Positions 15,500-25,423 are shown, numbered from the stretch's first letter. The stretch: 60,478 nucleotides of DNA from Akkermansiaceae bacterium (GCA_903908495.1 CAIVSK010000403.1:1-60478); one strand, 5' to 3'. Program-made: numbers and translations. Notes: a model not told the origin generated them from the letters alone.

Positions 15500-16465
15500 G
15501 TGAAACGCTGGCGCAGACCCTTGATTGTGTTAGGCTCGATGCTGCTAGCCGGCGCCGTGCGCCTGCCGCTGGAAGCCTCCCTGACCGGTGAGCTGCGTGC
15601 TGCCGGCTTGCTCCCCGCTCCCTTGGCCATCGGCACCCGCGACCACATCGGCCAAACCAGCTCGGCCGTCGCGCTGGGTGGTTTGCGCACGCTGGTGGCC
15701 ACTTTCCTGAATTTGCGCGCCTACACGTTTTTCACCGAATGCCGCTGGGATGATGTTGCCGGCACCTTCGACACGATTGTCGAATTGGCTCCCCACACGA
15801 TTTACTATTGGGAGACCGGGGCCTGGCACCAGGCGTTCAACGCCTCGTCCTACTATTTGAACGACTCGAACCTTCCGTCGCTGCGGCGCGACGCGGCGTG
15901 GCGCGCCTCGGTGCTGAATGGCCGCGCGTTTCTCGAGAGGGGCATTCGCAATAATCCCGGTGACCCCAAGCTCAACGCCTACCTCGGCTTTCTCCTCACG
16001 GATCACTACAAATCCCGCGCCTTCCGCGATGCGGATGCCACCTTCCTGGCAGCCTCGGAGGCGTACAGGATAGCCGCCGATGGCCGCGATGCGTTGCCCT
16101 TCCTGCGCCGCTTCCAACTCTACGCCCTCGCCCGCGTGCCGAGCCGCGAAGCCGAGGCGCTGGCCCTCGCCCGCGAGCTCTATCAAAACCGCGCGAATCA
16201 CACGGTCACCATGCAGTGCGTGTATTTCTCCCTGGAATCGCATGCCAACCGCAGCCTCATCGACCCTGGAAGTTTCGCCGTGAGTGTTTTCGGCTCCGCG
16301 CAGCAGGCTTACGCCACCCTCACCCATTATTGGTTGCGTGGCAGTGAGCACTTGCCGGTCCACGGCGTGGCAAGCGCGCTCAGGGTCCTCGAAGCCCAGC
16401 TCGGAATTCCCGCCGACAAGAGTGTTTTTCTGCAACACCCGGCGCAAGACGCGGAGGATGAATGA
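15500..16465 (+). CDS. Membrane-anchored TPR-like protein of the ABC operon
   Basis: A 321-residue protein that starts 3 bp after the permease stop, so it is in the same operon. An N-terminal hydrophobic stretch (PLIVLGSMLLAGAVRLPLEASL) may be a signal anchor. The rest is helical, with TPR-like phrasing such as WDDVAGTFDTIVELAPHTIYYWETGAWHQAF and NAYLGFLLTDHYK. No named family was recognised. Its position and linkage suggest a partner or regulator of the ABC transporter or of the large lipoprotein that follows. Confidence 0.7.
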   Translation: MKRWRRPLIVLGSMLLAGAVRLPLEASLTGELRAAGLLPAPLAIGTRDHIGQTSSAVALGGLRTLVATFLNLRAYTFFTECRWDDVAGTFDTIVELAPHTIYYWETGAWHQAFNASSYYLNDSNLPSLRRDAAWRASVLNGRAFLERGIRNNPGDPKLNAYLGFLLTDHYKSRAFRDADATFLAASEAYRIAADGRDALPFLRRFQLYALARVPSREAEALALARELYQNRANHTVTMQCVYFSLESHANRSLIDPGSFAVSVFGSAQQAYATLTHYWLRGSEHLPVHGVASALRVLEAQLGIPADKSVFLQHPAQDAEDE

Positions 16466-16608
16466 TGCCGCCAATCCAACATTGTGAGGTGACGGTTGCC
16501 GCGCCAAGCGAGGCCGTTCCGCGGCTGGGCGGTTCGCCACCCGGGGTGGTGCCGCTTCGTTTCCACCGACACGAAGCCGCCGCCGCGGCGTTAATCCGTC
16601 AGGAAGAG

Positions 16609-19524
16609 ATGCAGAAACCAACCCGCCGCCGCCCCTCGGATCGCCGATCACTCCGCCGCTCACCGCTTAGCCAGAGGGCGCGGGTTCCAGCTTGTCACAT
16701 CCTCTTGCTGCCGCTCATGGCCATCGCCCTGGGCCTGACCGGTTGCGAAAAAAAGCCTGCCACCGCGTCTGGAGTCGCCCCGGCAAACCGTGTCCAATCG
16801 CCTTCATCAGCCCTGCCCATGGCGCGCCAACTCGCCGCCGCACGCCTCGATGCCGCCAACACCCGCATCGAAAAAAATGCCCAGGATGAGGCGCTTGCGC
16901 TGCTGGTTTCGGCCTGCAAAGCGGATCCCACGTTCACGGCGGCAGCCGCGCTCATGCGCAAACTCCTGGTGGAAACCGTCTGGAACATTCCCATTTCCGT
17001 CATCAACCATCAGGTGCCGGTGGAACAGTTGGCCTTCGTCCCTCCCTCGTCGTTGTGGGTCAGTCTCGCCGAAACCACCCCGGATGGCTTCAACACCACC
17101 TTGCTTTGGGACACCGATGCCTTGAAAATCGACAGCGTGCTTTTCCCAACCCGCGGCATGTCGACCCACAGCCTCGTCGTCGCCCAAAACCCGCACTCGC
17201 TCGTCATCCAACGCGGCAGCGGTTCCAGCGCCGTCACCTTGCTGTGCGACGCCGGCACCTTGCGGCCCATCTGTGACCTCGGCCCGCTGCCGCCGAATCT
17301 CACGCCCCAGTCGGTCGTCGCGTCATCCGCCAACGGCGTGCTCATCGCCCATCCGGGCCCGGTGTCGGCCACCGACGCGAGCCTCATCTGGCGGATTTGC
17401 GATGCGGCCACCGGCGAGGTGGTCAATAGTTCCGAGCCGCTTGGCGGCGGCAGCGCCCGCCCGTTGGCCGCCCAGCTCGATTCCCGCCGCTTGCGCGTTC
17501 TGCAGGCCGACGGCTCGCTGCTGGAGTTGCCGGTGTCGCCGGTGGAGCCGGCCCGCAGCTACCCCGCAGCCCTGCCGCTGGCCTTATTAAACGCCCACTT
17601 CAGTCCGGATGGCAGTGGGTTCCTGGCCTTGGTCGACGCGGGTCCCGACCATCCGCCTTTGCACCAATTGTTTAAAATCAGCGGCGCGCCGGGCCGCGCC
17701 GACCCGCGCATCGAGGCGGCCACCGGAGCTGACGTTCTCGACCGAGCCCAAATGCCGGACTGGGTGGTGGGCTTGCCATGGAGCGGCCAACCCTCGGTGT
17801 GGACCGGGCTGTTACGCGATCACGGCAATCCGGACGAGCCGACGCCCATCCACATCCAGGGGCCTGACCTGAGATTTGTCGGCTCCCGCCGGGTTCCCAT
17901 TCACAGCGACTCGCCAATCACAGCAGTGGCATTTGGCCCGGACCTCGCCATTACCGGCAGCAGCGACGGCAGCGTCGTCACGCATCGATTCCTGCCGCTG
18001 CCCACCGCCAGCACCGCCCCGCCAACTGCCGACCCGCTCGACGCCGACCAGCTTGGGGTGTTCGCGGCTATCCTTTCTGGCGTCCGCTTCGATGAGGCCA
18101 CAGGAAAATTCACCCGGCTCCCCGCACGGCAACGATTTGCCCTGTTGGAAACCCTCCAGCTCGAGCCCCCCGCCACCCTGGTTCCAGGGCTGGATTTTTC
18201 CGCTGTCCTCGCCGGCCTCCGGGCACTCGCGCCTCGTGACGCCCCGTCCGCCGCCTTGCTGCCGCTGTGGGACCGCCTCGCACGCTCGGATGGCTCTGCC
18301 AAGGCGTGGCCCCGCTTGCTCGAACTGGCCCGCCCGCTGGCCGACAGCCGCTGGCACCAGGATCTCACCGAGGCCGCCGCGCTGCGCGCCGGGCCCCAGC
18401 CACCCGACCCGGCCGCCAGCACCGGCGATCCATCGCCGTGGCGCGCGCAAATCCGCGTCCGGGAGGCATTTTCCCAGCATGATGATGCCGCCATCCTCAA
18501 TGAGATCCAAGCCGCAGGCGCTCGCGGGCCGGCCGCCGCCACCGCGCTGGCGCTCGCCTTGGATGCCGAGAGCCCGGAGTGGATCGCGGCCTGCCTCGCG
18601 TCCGCCACCGACTTGCCCCCGTTGTTGCGGACCTTGGGCCAATCCCGTATCGCCTGGTTGCAACAACGCCGGGCCGATGCCATGTCACTGTGGCCGGATG
18701 AATTCCCCAGCATGGAAAAAATCCGCCTCACGGAAAATTGGGACGGCTGGGAACAGGAAAATTTCGCCCCCTGCTATGCCGCCCATCTCCAGGTCCTCAC
18801 CGGAGAGTTGGCTTCTTACGAGGTTGCCGCCGACGCCACTCCGCCAGAGCGCGCAGCGGTGGCCGCGCGCTTGCTCGATCCCGCCGCCCGCGGCATCATC
18901 GGCCGCCGGCGCTTGGCTGAGAACTCCCTCAAGGTCGCTCTCGCCCTGGCCGTGTTTCCGGAAAATTCCGCCGTCACCTTCCAACTCGCCGCCCAGGCCC
19001 TTGCCCTCGGCGCCCAACCCGAGCCCTGCCTGCGCGCCGAAGCCCTCTCGCTGACCCGTCTGGGCGATTACCAAAATGCCCACCCGCGCTGGATCACCCT
19101 GCTCACCGAGCACCCCGTGGCCAGTCATCTCGCCAGCGACTACGCGGAGGCCGCCTACACCGCCTTCGAAACCGCGGATCCGGCCCAGGCCGTCGAAATC
19201 CTCGGCACCGGGATCAACCACTTCCCTGACGATTCAAACTACGCCCTGCGCGCCGGTTGGATAGCGCTTCTAACTGGAAATGGGGGGCGGGCCTATCAAT
19301 TCCTGCTGGCTGGCCTGGAGGTGGGCTTCCCCGCCGACAAGCGCGAAAACGCCACCTTGCTGCTGGCCGTGGCGGCCACTCAAGCCGGTTTCCCGGAGGA
19401 TGCCGCCAAACACTTTCAATCCCTCCTGGAAATCGCCCCGGTGTGGGCGGAAACCAAAACCATCGACGCCCTCGAGTGGCCCGACGAACTCAAGGCCAGC
19501 CTGTACGAGCTCGCCCAACCCTGA
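16609..19524 (+). CDS. Large lipoprotein with beta-propeller-like and helical-repeat parts
   Basis: A 971-residue protein. The signal sequence is long and Arg-rich (MQKPTRRRPSDRRSLRRS), then a hydrophobic core ends at LGLTGC, a lipobox with Cys near residue 46. Residues of about 130-460 carry repeated beta-strand phrases like those of WD40/YVTN propellers (for example ITAVAFGPDLAITGSSDGSV). The C-terminal half (about 600-970) is Ala-rich and helical like TPR arrays. The ATG at 16609 follows AGGAAGAG, one of the few good Shine-Dalgarno sequences here, and is preferred over the ATG at 16462 that overlaps the previous stop. The 16466-16608 gap includes a CCACCC-G-GGGTGG hairpin (16537-16549). 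Confidence 0.7.
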   Translation: MQKPTRRRPSDRRSLRRSPLSQRARVPACHILLLPLMAIALGLTGCEKKPATASGVAPANRVQSPSSALPMARQLAAARLDAANTRIEKNAQDEALALLVSACKADPTFTAAAALMRKLLVETVWNIPISVINHQVPVEQLAFVPPSSLWVSLAETTPDGFNTTLLWDTDALKIDSVLFPTRGMSTHSLVVAQNPHSLVIQRGSGSSAVTLLCDAGTLRPICDLGPLPPNLTPQSVVASSANGVLIAHPGPVSATDASLIWRICDAATGEVVNSSEPLGGGSARPLAAQLDSRRLRVLQADGSLLELPVSPVEPARSYPAALPLALLNAHFSPDGSGFLALVDAGPDHPPLHQLFKISGAPGRADPRIEAATGADVLDRAQMPDWVVGLPWSGQPSVWTGLLRDHGNPDEPTPIHIQGPDLRFVGSRRVPIHSDSPITAVAFGPDLAITGSSDGSVVTHRFLPLPTASTAPPTADPLDADQLGVFAAILSGVRFDEATGKFTRLPARQRFALLETLQLEPPATLVPGLDFSAVLAGLRALAPRDAPSAALLPLWDRLARSDGSAKAWPRLLELARPLADSRWHQDLTEAAALRAGPQPPDPAASTGDPSPWRAQIRVREAFSQHDDAAILNEIQAAGARGPAAATALALALDAESPEWIAACLASATDLPPLLRTLGQSRIAWLQQRRADAMSLWPDEFPSMEKIRLTENWDGWEQENFAPCYAAHLQVLTGELASYEVAADATPPERAAVAARLLDPAARGIIGRRRLAENSLKVALALAVFPENSAVTFQLAAQALALGAQPEPCLRAEALSLTRLGDYQNAHPRWITLLTEHPVASHLASDYAEAAYTAFETADPAQAVEILGTGINHFPDDSNYALRAGWIALLTGNGGRAYQFLLAGLEVGFPADKRENATLLLAVAATQAGFPEDAAKHFQSLLEIAPVWAETKTIDALEWPDELKASLYELAQP

Positions 19525-19555
19525 TCCACCGGGCGGGTTGATCTAGCAATAAAAT

Positions 19556-21229
19556 ATGTCACCCGGTCACTCCATCCAAGTCACGCTGCCAGACGGGCAG
19601 ATCCATGTCTGCGGGCCGCAAACCACGGTGGCTGAGTTGCTGCCCGCGCATACCGCCCCTAACGGTTTGCCATATCTCGCCGCCCTGGTCAACAATGACA
19701 TCTGCTCTCTGTCCTTTCCGCTGCAGGTCAATTGCACGGTGAAATTCCTCACTCTGGCCGACCCACACGGCGAGTTTGTCTATCGGCGTTCGTTGTCATT
19801 TCTCATCGCCAAGGCGGTGCGGGATTTGTTTCCCGAGTGCGAGTTCGCGGTGGAGCATTCGATCGGCAATGGTTACTACTGCACGTTTTCCCCCTGTGGC
19901 CCCTGCGGCCTGAGCGACGAGCGGCTCAAGCGGGTCGAGGCGCACCTGCGCGACCTCGTGCGGCGCGATATCCCGCTGGTGCGCCGCAAGATCGGCTTTG
20001 TGGAGGCATGTGAGACGCTGGAATCATCGCGCCAGTTCGACAAACTCAATCTTCTGCGCTACCGCAATCCGCCGCGCATCGTGATGTTTTGCTGCGAGGA
20101 GTTCAGTGACATCGGCTACGGGGTGCTGACGCAATCCACCGGCGTCCTGAGTCATTTCAAGTTGTTGGCATATGCGCAGGGGCTGGTGCTGTTATTCCCA
20201 CAATGGCTCGATGGCGAGGTGAAGTTCTCCCAGTTTTTCAAGCAGCCGCAGTTGCAGAAAATCTTCGAGGAACACAAACAGTGGGGCCGCAATTTGGATA
20301 TCACCTGCATCGCCGATCTCAACCAGGTCGTCGCCGAACAACGCCTGCCCTCCGTCATTCACCTGTGCGAGGTGCTGCAGGAAAAAAAATTCGGCCAGAT
20401 CGCCGATCACATCGCCAATCTCAGGACCCGGCCGCGCTTCGTGCTCATCGCCGGACCCTCCTCATCCGGCAAGACCACATTTTCCAAGCGCCTCGAGATC
20501 CACTTGCGGGTCAATGGCTTGACGGCCGTGCGCCTGGAAGTGGACAATTATTTCAAGAACCGCGACCACACGCCAACCGATGCCAGCGGCCAGCACGACT
20601 TCGAGCACATCGACGCGGTGGATCTGGAGATGTTCAACGCTCATTTGTTAGCCCTGGAGGCGGGCGAGGAGGTGGCCATACCGACCTTCAACTTCCAGCA
20701 GGGTCTCAAGGAGTTCCGCGGCAACCGGCTCAAGTTGGCAGAGGGCCAGATCGTCATTCTCGAAGGCATTCACTGCCTCAACCCACTCCTCACCCAACAT
20801 CTCGATGATGCGTGTAAGTTCAAGATTTATGTCAGCGCCTTGACCCAGCTCACCCTCGACAACAACAACCGCATCTCCACCACCGACTTGCGCCTGTTGC
20901 GGCGCATCGTGCGCGACCACCGCACCCGCGGCAGCTCCGCCTTGAACACCCTGCAACGCTGGAGCTCCGTCCGCCAGGGCGAACAAAAGTGGATCTTTCC
21001 CTATCAAAAAGAAGCCGACGCCGCGTTTAATTCCGCGCTCGACTACGAGCCGTCCGTCCTCAAAACCTATGCGCGCCCGCTGCTCTCCGAAGTCAAACCG
21101 TCCGAGCCGGAATATGTCGACGCCCGGAGGTTGCTAGGTTTTTTGCAGCTTGTCAACTCCGCGTCCGCCGAAGCCGTGCCGCCAACCTCCCTGCTGCGCG
21201 AATTCATCGGCGGCAGCGCGTTTGAATAG
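19556..21229 (+). CDS. Nucleoside (uridine-type) kinase fused to TGS/threonyl-tRNA synthetase-like N-terminal domains
   Basis: A 557-residue protein. Residues of about 5-70 form a TGS-like domain (IQVTLPDGQIHVCGPQTTVAEL), residues of about 70-200 are like the second additional domain of threonyl-tRNA synthetase (FAVEHSIGNGYYCTF), and the C-terminal half is a P-loop kinase with Walker A GPSSSGKTTFSKRL and the acceptor region LEVDNYFKNRDHTPTD. This is the known architecture of the UdkA-like nucleoside kinases of many anaerobes, Verrucomicrobia and plants, which phosphorylate uridine, cytidine or related nucleosides; the role of the N-terminal domains is not established. The start at 19556 is 31 bp after the previous stop, and it is last in the plus-strand run. 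Confidence 0.88.
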   Translation: MSPGHSIQVTLPDGQIHVCGPQTTVAELLPAHTAPNGLPYLAALVNNDICSLSFPLQVNCTVKFLTLADPHGEFVYRRSLSFLIAKAVRDLFPECEFAVEHSIGNGYYCTFSPCGPCGLSDERLKRVEAHLRDLVRRDIPLVRRKIGFVEACETLESSRQFDKLNLLRYRNPPRIVMFCCEEFSDIGYGVLTQSTGVLSHFKLLAYAQGLVLLFPQWLDGEVKFSQFFKQPQLQKIFEEHKQWGRNLDITCIADLNQVVAEQRLPSVIHLCEVLQEKKFGQIADHIANLRTRPRFVLIAGPSSSGKTTFSKRLEIHLRVNGLTAVRLEVDNYFKNRDHTPTDASGQHDFEHIDAVDLEMFNAHLLALEAGEEVAIPTFNFQQGLKEFRGNRLKLAEGQIVILEGIHCLNPLLTQHLDDACKFKIYVSALTQLTLDNNNRISTTDLRLLRRIVRDHRTRGSSALNTLQRWSSVRQGEQKWIFPYQKEADAAFNSALDYEPSVLKTYARPLLSEVKPSEPEYVDARRLLGFLQLVNSASAEAVPPTSLLREFIGGSAFE

Positions 21230-21316
21230 CGGTAGCAGATATCTGGCGGCAAAGTTTTGGGTAGGAAAATTCAAAAAGAGAAAAGCACCTGAAAAATCCA
21301 TGCCGGAGTTTTGCGG

Positions 21317-22834
21317 TTACGCGGCGGGTGCCGTCGTTCTGCGCTGGCGCCAGGCGGCACGGGCGAGCCAGCCGCCGGCGATGAGGGCCGGAGTGCCGCA
21401 GAGCAGGACATAGGTGCCGATGTGGCGGGGGAAACCCGATGCCAAGTGGCCGTCCGGCCTGATCGCGACCAACGCGAGACCGGCCGATACCAGGATGGCG
21501 CCCAAGCCGGCCAGCAGCAGCGCGGCAAACACTCGGCGTGGTTGCAGGCCCATGCGGGAGAATTGCAGAGACATTCCTAACATGACTGCACTCCACAGCC
21601 ACCATGCCAAGACCTGCGGCGGGGACAGCTCGGCCGCATAGCGGAAGGACTCGGCAAAGGGTGAAAAGACTGCCCGCGGCCATGACGCCGGCCCGAGCTT
21701 GCCGGCCACCACCGGGATGATGTCCGGGCTGTGGCGTTCCCGCAATTTTTGCACCACCAGGTCCGACTTTTGCTGGGGTGACAACGAGGCAATTGGCGAG
21801 GTGGTGTGAATCACCGTCCACGTCCGCGCCGTGCCGCCGCAGCCGTGCCAATCCGAGGTGGCCACCAGCGCGAGGCCGTGACTGTGGGCCGCCTCAAGGA
21901 TGGCTTGGCGGACTTTCACCGGAATGTTAGGGTGGCCGTAGTTGGCGATTTCAAAGCCGTCGATGCCGGCGTCGGCCAGCACTTGTGCCTGTGGTGCCGC
22001 GAGCGTGAAGCCCATGGCGAGGGTAGCGCCGCGTTGCTCGGTGCGGATGAATTCGACATAGTCGGCGAGCGAATCGGCCCCCAGATTGGCAGATTCCACA
22101 TAGTCGGCCTGCAAGCCGAGCAGCAGCAGCGGGAGGTACTCGCGCTGATAGAGGAAGCCCAATTCCTGACCCGCGATGACTGTGGGTTGCGGCGTGGTCG
22201 CATGCCTGGCGTAGGTCTGGGTGGAAAAGGCGCCGGCCGGGTATCGATGTTCTGTGACGGCCACCACATTGTAGCCGGCGGCGGTGTGCCAGGCGAGGTT
22301 TTGAGCCGGGGACACCAAGCCGTCGTGAGACCCGTAAGTGTGTGAATGCAGATCCACAATGAGAGCATTCGGATCGTCAACCTGCAGGTGCCAGCGCGGG
22401 ACCCGCACGACCGCCACGGCGGCAATCCACAGCACCGTGACCAGCCCCGCCGCCAAGCCGGTGGCGGCACTTCTGAGCACGCGGGTCCCGATGGATCCGG
22501 AGCGGCGGGCGCGGCGATCGGCCGCCGCCCGCCAGATGGCGGCACCGCCGATGATCCAAATCACGCTCACCAAGCCCGCCAGACGGAAGTCCGGAGCGCC
22601 CGCCATGATGTGAAATGGCGCGGTCCATGGTTCGACGAGGGTGCCGATGAGGGTGGGCTCCAGCCGCATGCCCGAGAGACGCGTGAAGTCGCGCGCATCG
22701 AAGGGGCCCTGTGGATGGATAGGCAGCAGGGCGCATAGCGTAAGCCCCAACAGGCCGCTGAGCGTGGCCCACAGCAGGCAGCGCCGGGCGGGGCTGACCG
22801 TAGCGGGCGGCGGAGTGGCAGTGGATGGAGGCAT
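21317..22834 (-). CDS. Membrane protein with PHP-type metal-dependent hydrolase domain
   Basis: A 505-residue protein. Two or three N-terminal transmembrane segments (WATLSGLLGLTLCALLPI, LAGLVSVIWIIGGAAIW, GLAAGLVTVLWIAAVAVV) lead into a PHP domain: LIVDLHSHTYGSHDGLVSP, then VVAVTEHR, and later ALVATSDWHGCGG. These give the HxH, EHR and SDWH metal-ligand clusters. Three C-terminal transmembrane segments follow (VLAWWLWSAVMLGMSL, FAALLLAGLGAILVSAGLALV, HIGTYVLLCGTPALIAGGWLARAAW). PHP proteins are phosphoesterases, but no substrate is evident. It is last in a minus-strand run with two glycosyltransferases (19 bp apart), which suggests a lipid- or glycan-linked phosphate substrate. Confidence 0.75.
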   Translation of the reverse strand: MPPSTATPPPATVSPARRCLLWATLSGLLGLTLCALLPIHPQGPFDARDFTRLSGMRLEPTLIGTLVEPWTAPFHIMAGAPDFRLAGLVSVIWIIGGAAIWRAAADRRARRSGSIGTRVLRSAATGLAAGLVTVLWIAAVAVVRVPRWHLQVDDPNALIVDLHSHTYGSHDGLVSPAQNLAWHTAAGYNVVAVTEHRYPAGAFSTQTYARHATTPQPTVIAGQELGFLYQREYLPLLLLGLQADYVESANLGADSLADYVEFIRTEQRGATLAMGFTLAAPQAQVLADAGIDGFEIANYGHPNIPVKVRQAILEAAHSHGLALVATSDWHGCGGTARTWTVIHTTSPIASLSPQQKSDLVVQKLRERHSPDIIPVVAGKLGPASWPRAVFSPFAESFRYAAELSPPQVLAWWLWSAVMLGMSLQFSRMGLQPRRVFAALLLAGLGAILVSAGLALVAIRPDGHLASGFPRHIGTYVLLCGTPALIAGGWLARAAWRQRRTTAPAA

Positions 22835-22853
22835 GGGCGGAAAGGTTGCGCCC

Positions 22854-24347
22854 TCAGTCGCGATGGCAAAGATAGATGATGAAGTGAGTCATGTCGCGGC
22901 CTTGGTGTTGGGACCAGAAATCATCGACCACCTCGCAGCTGCCGAAGTCCCGCAGCAGTGAGTCCGGAATCGGATCGGCCTTGTCGGTGACGAAAAGCGC
23001 GCGCGGGTGGTCCTTGGCTTGATAGGTCGGCCACAGCGTGAATTGGTTTTGCCCATACGGTTGTTCCGGTAGATAGGTGTTGGGGTGATCCGGCAGATAG
23101 AACTGCATCATGCTGGCCTGCGAGTAATGGTTGCCAATGAGCAGGTCGGCGTGATGCTCGCTGCGCGCCCGCTGCACATGCCGGGTGAAATCGTCCCAGC
23201 CTTGGGCCCGCCGCAGCGGTTCGAACTTGCTGGGCAGGTGCAGATAGTCGGTGTTGTGCAGCAGCACGGTCGCCACACATGACAAGCCCAGCGCGGTGGC
23301 GACCCCGCGGCTCCAGCGCGGGGTGCGGGCGACGAGTGCGCGCCAATAAATTGTTAGCATGACGATTCCGGCGATGAGTGCGGGAGCCGCCCAATTTTCC
23401 TTGCCGGCGTGGTTGAGGCTGAAAAACCCGAACACGGCATAGACTGGCAGGCAATGGCTCAGCAGGAAGCGTGCCTGCAAGTCGCGGTGGTGGTGGCGGC
23501 AGGTGCCGACCAATGCGGCGATCATGCCGAGGCCGATGAGGGGTGAGAGCACCAGAATCTGTCCGCCGATGAAGTGCAATAATTCGAGCGGGCGGATGTG
23601 GAAGGATGTCTCGACGCCGCTGCGGGAATGGAGGGCGCCGGCGTGGATCCAGCCGGTGTTGATGTTCCACCACACGATGGGCAGTATCGCCACGCCGAAG
23701 GCCACGCCCATGGTGACGGTTTGCTTGCTGAACAACAGGTTGCGATGCGGTTTGGACCAGCACAGGAACATGGCGATACAGATCAATTGCAGGCCGTTGG
23801 TGAATTTGGCGAGAAAGCCCAGCCCGATGAGAAGCCCCAGTGCCGCCCATTGCCAGAGCTTGCGACTTTCAATGGCACTCCAGAACACGTTCATCCCCCA
23901 CGCCCAGCAGAACAGGCTCAAGGTATCGATGGTCATGAGCAGCGAGCCCACTGCTAACAGGGGGATGATATTCGCCAGAATCAGGCACCACAGGGCCGTG
24001 CGATGACCCGCGAGCCGGCGGGCGAGAGTGTAGATAAACCAGCTGATGCCCGTGCCGAGCACCACCGCGAAAAAGCGTACGCCGAAGACGGTGTCGCCGA
24101 ACAGCCAGTTGCCCAGCGCGATGACCCAGGCGATGGCCGGGCCTTTGTCCCGATAGGAGGCGGCCAGGTGTTTTGACCAAACCCAGTAGTAGGCTTCGTC
24201 TGGAACCAGCTGGATGCGCGTGACATACCACAGGCGAAACAGCGTCAGCGCGGCCAGAATCGCCACCGCCACGAACACGGATTTGAGGTTGCGGATCGGG
24301 TGATCCTCGGGCGCGATGAACGCTGGGGCAGGCGATGGGGAGATCAT
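22854..24347 (-). CDS. ArnT/PMT-like glycosyltransferase (GT39/GT83 family)
   Basis: A 497-residue integral membrane protein with 10-12 transmembrane segments. The N-terminal loop has QLVPDEAYYWVWSKH, the acidic DE motif of polyprenyl-phosphate-sugar-dependent transferases, and the second signature GPAIAWVIALGNWLFGDTVFGVR follows. The C-terminal third is a periplasmic domain (about residues 390-497). Such enzymes move a sugar from a polyprenyl phosphate carrier to lipid A, another lipid or a protein. The stop of the upstream GT2 gene overlaps this start by 4 bp (ATGA), the usual arrangement with a polyprenyl-phosphate sugar synthase. Confidence 0.85.
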   Translation of the reverse strand: MISPSPAPAFIAPEDHPIRNLKSVFVAVAILAALTLFRLWYVTRIQLVPDEAYYWVWSKHLAASYRDKGPAIAWVIALGNWLFGDTVFGVRFFAVVLGTGISWFIYTLARRLAGHRTALWCLILANIIPLLAVGSLLMTIDTLSLFCWAWGMNVFWSAIESRKLWQWAALGLLIGLGFLAKFTNGLQLICIAMFLCWSKPHRNLLFSKQTVTMGVAFGVAILPIVWWNINTGWIHAGALHSRSGVETSFHIRPLELLHFIGGQILVLSPLIGLGMIAALVGTCRHHHRDLQARFLLSHCLPVYAVFGFFSLNHAGKENWAAPALIAGIVMLTIYWRALVARTPRWSRGVATALGLSCVATVLLHNTDYLHLPSKFEPLRRAQGWDDFTRHVQRARSEHHADLLIGNHYSQASMMQFYLPDHPNTYLPEQPYGQNQFTLWPTYQAKDHPRALFVTDKADPIPDSLLRDFGSCEVVDDFWSQHQGRDMTHFIIYLCHRD

Positions 24348-25333
24348 GAAGGAGTGGAGGGAGGGGACGAGGGGTCGTTGCTGCCGTGCTTCACTTCCGC
24401 AATGATATACAACGGGCGCTGCTTTACTTGCTCATAGGTGCGGCCAAGGTATTCGCCGAAAATGCCGAACATCAGCAGTTCGATGGTGCCGAAAATGGTG
24501 ATCGCCGACATGATGGAGGTCCAGCCTTGGACCAGCGGGCTGCCATAGACGAAATGATCAAATAACACCCACATGATATATCCGATGAAGACGCTGAACA
24601 ACAGCAGGCACAGCAGATAGGCCGAGCGCAAGGGGGCGGTGGACATCGAGGCGATGCCGTCGAAGGCCAGCGCCAACATCTTGTGCCACGGATAGTGGGT
24701 CTCGCCTGCCGCCCGGTCACCCCGGTCGTAGAAAACCTGGGTCTGCGGGAAGCCGATCCACGGCACCATCCCGCGCAAAAACCGATGCACCTCGCGCATC
24801 CGCGACAATTCGACGAGTGCGCGCCGGCTCATCAAGCGGAAATCGCCGGTGTCCTTGTACACGGTCACACCGCTGACTTTCTCGATGATCCGGTAAAACA
24901 CGTCTGCGGTGATCCGTTTGCCCCACCTCTCCCTGCCGCGCGTCAGGCGCGTGGCGTACACCACGTCGTAGCCATCGCGGTACTTCGCCACGAGTTGTGG
25001 CAAAACCTCGGGCGGATCCTGCAGGTCGGCGTCCATCGAAATGACCACCTCACCCCGCGCGGTTTCCAGACCGCCGACCAGGGCAAATTGATGGCCGAAA
25101 TTGCGCGACAGATTCACGCCGACGTAGCGAGGGTCGCGATCGCACTGCGCGCTGATCAAGCTCCAACTGGCGTCTGAACTGCCGTCGTTGACCAACACGA
25201 CTTCCACCGCGCCATGGGTTTGCTCCAGTCCGGCAAGACTGGCCTTCAGCCCCGCGAACAACAGCGCCAACACCGGTGCCTCGTTGTACACCGGAATGAC
25301 TATGGAGATCGTGGGGACGGATTTGAGGGCCAT
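24344..25333 (-). CDS. Family 2 glycosyltransferase, polyprenyl-phosphate sugar synthase (GtrB/DPM1-like)
   Basis: A 329-residue protein. The GT-A fold is shown by ISIVIPVYNEAPVLA near the N-terminus, VVLVNDGSSDASW, ISMDADLQDPPEVLP (the D-D metal motif) and DTGDFRLMSRRALVEL; two C-terminal transmembrane segments (LLCLLLFSVFIGYIMWVLFDHF and an FGTIELLMFGIFGEYLG helix) anchor it. It should transfer a sugar from a nucleotide donor to a polyprenyl phosphate, supplying the ArnT-like enzyme encoded just downstream with a 4-bp overlap. Start at 25333 lies next to the rpsA terminator. Confidence 0.9.
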   Translation of the reverse strand: MALKSVPTISIVIPVYNEAPVLALLFAGLKASLAGLEQTHGAVEVVLVNDGSSDASWSLISAQCDRDPRYVGVNLSRNFGHQFALVGGLETARGEVVISMDADLQDPPEVLPQLVAKYRDGYDVVYATRLTRGRERWGKRITADVFYRIIEKVSGVTVYKDTGDFRLMSRRALVELSRMREVHRFLRGMVPWIGFPQTQVFYDRGDRAAGETHYPWHKMLALAFDGIASMSTAPLRSAYLLCLLLFSVFIGYIMWVLFDHFVYGSPLVQGWTSIMSAITIFGTIELLMFGIFGEYLGRTYEQVKQRPLYIIAEVKHGSNDPSSPPSTPS

Positions 25334-25345
25334 GGCTGAAAAGAA

Positions 25346-25392
25346 AGAGGTGAAGAGCTGGGTGGCTGTCGCCCACCCGTCCCTCCACCTCT
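25346..25392 (-). terminator. Probable terminator after rpsA
   Basis: On the minus strand, AGAGGTG (25386-25392) pairs with CACCTCT (25346-25352) around an inner GGGTGG/CCACCC hairpin (25360-25365 and 25373-25378). A T-rich stretch TTCTTTTC follows. It begins 32 bp after the rpsA stop codon and ends 13 bp before the gtrB-like start, so it insulates rpsA from the glycosyltransferase genes. Confidence 0.7.
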
Positions 25393-25423
25393 TAGTTAGA
25401 TGACTTCCTTACTTAAGCGTCGG

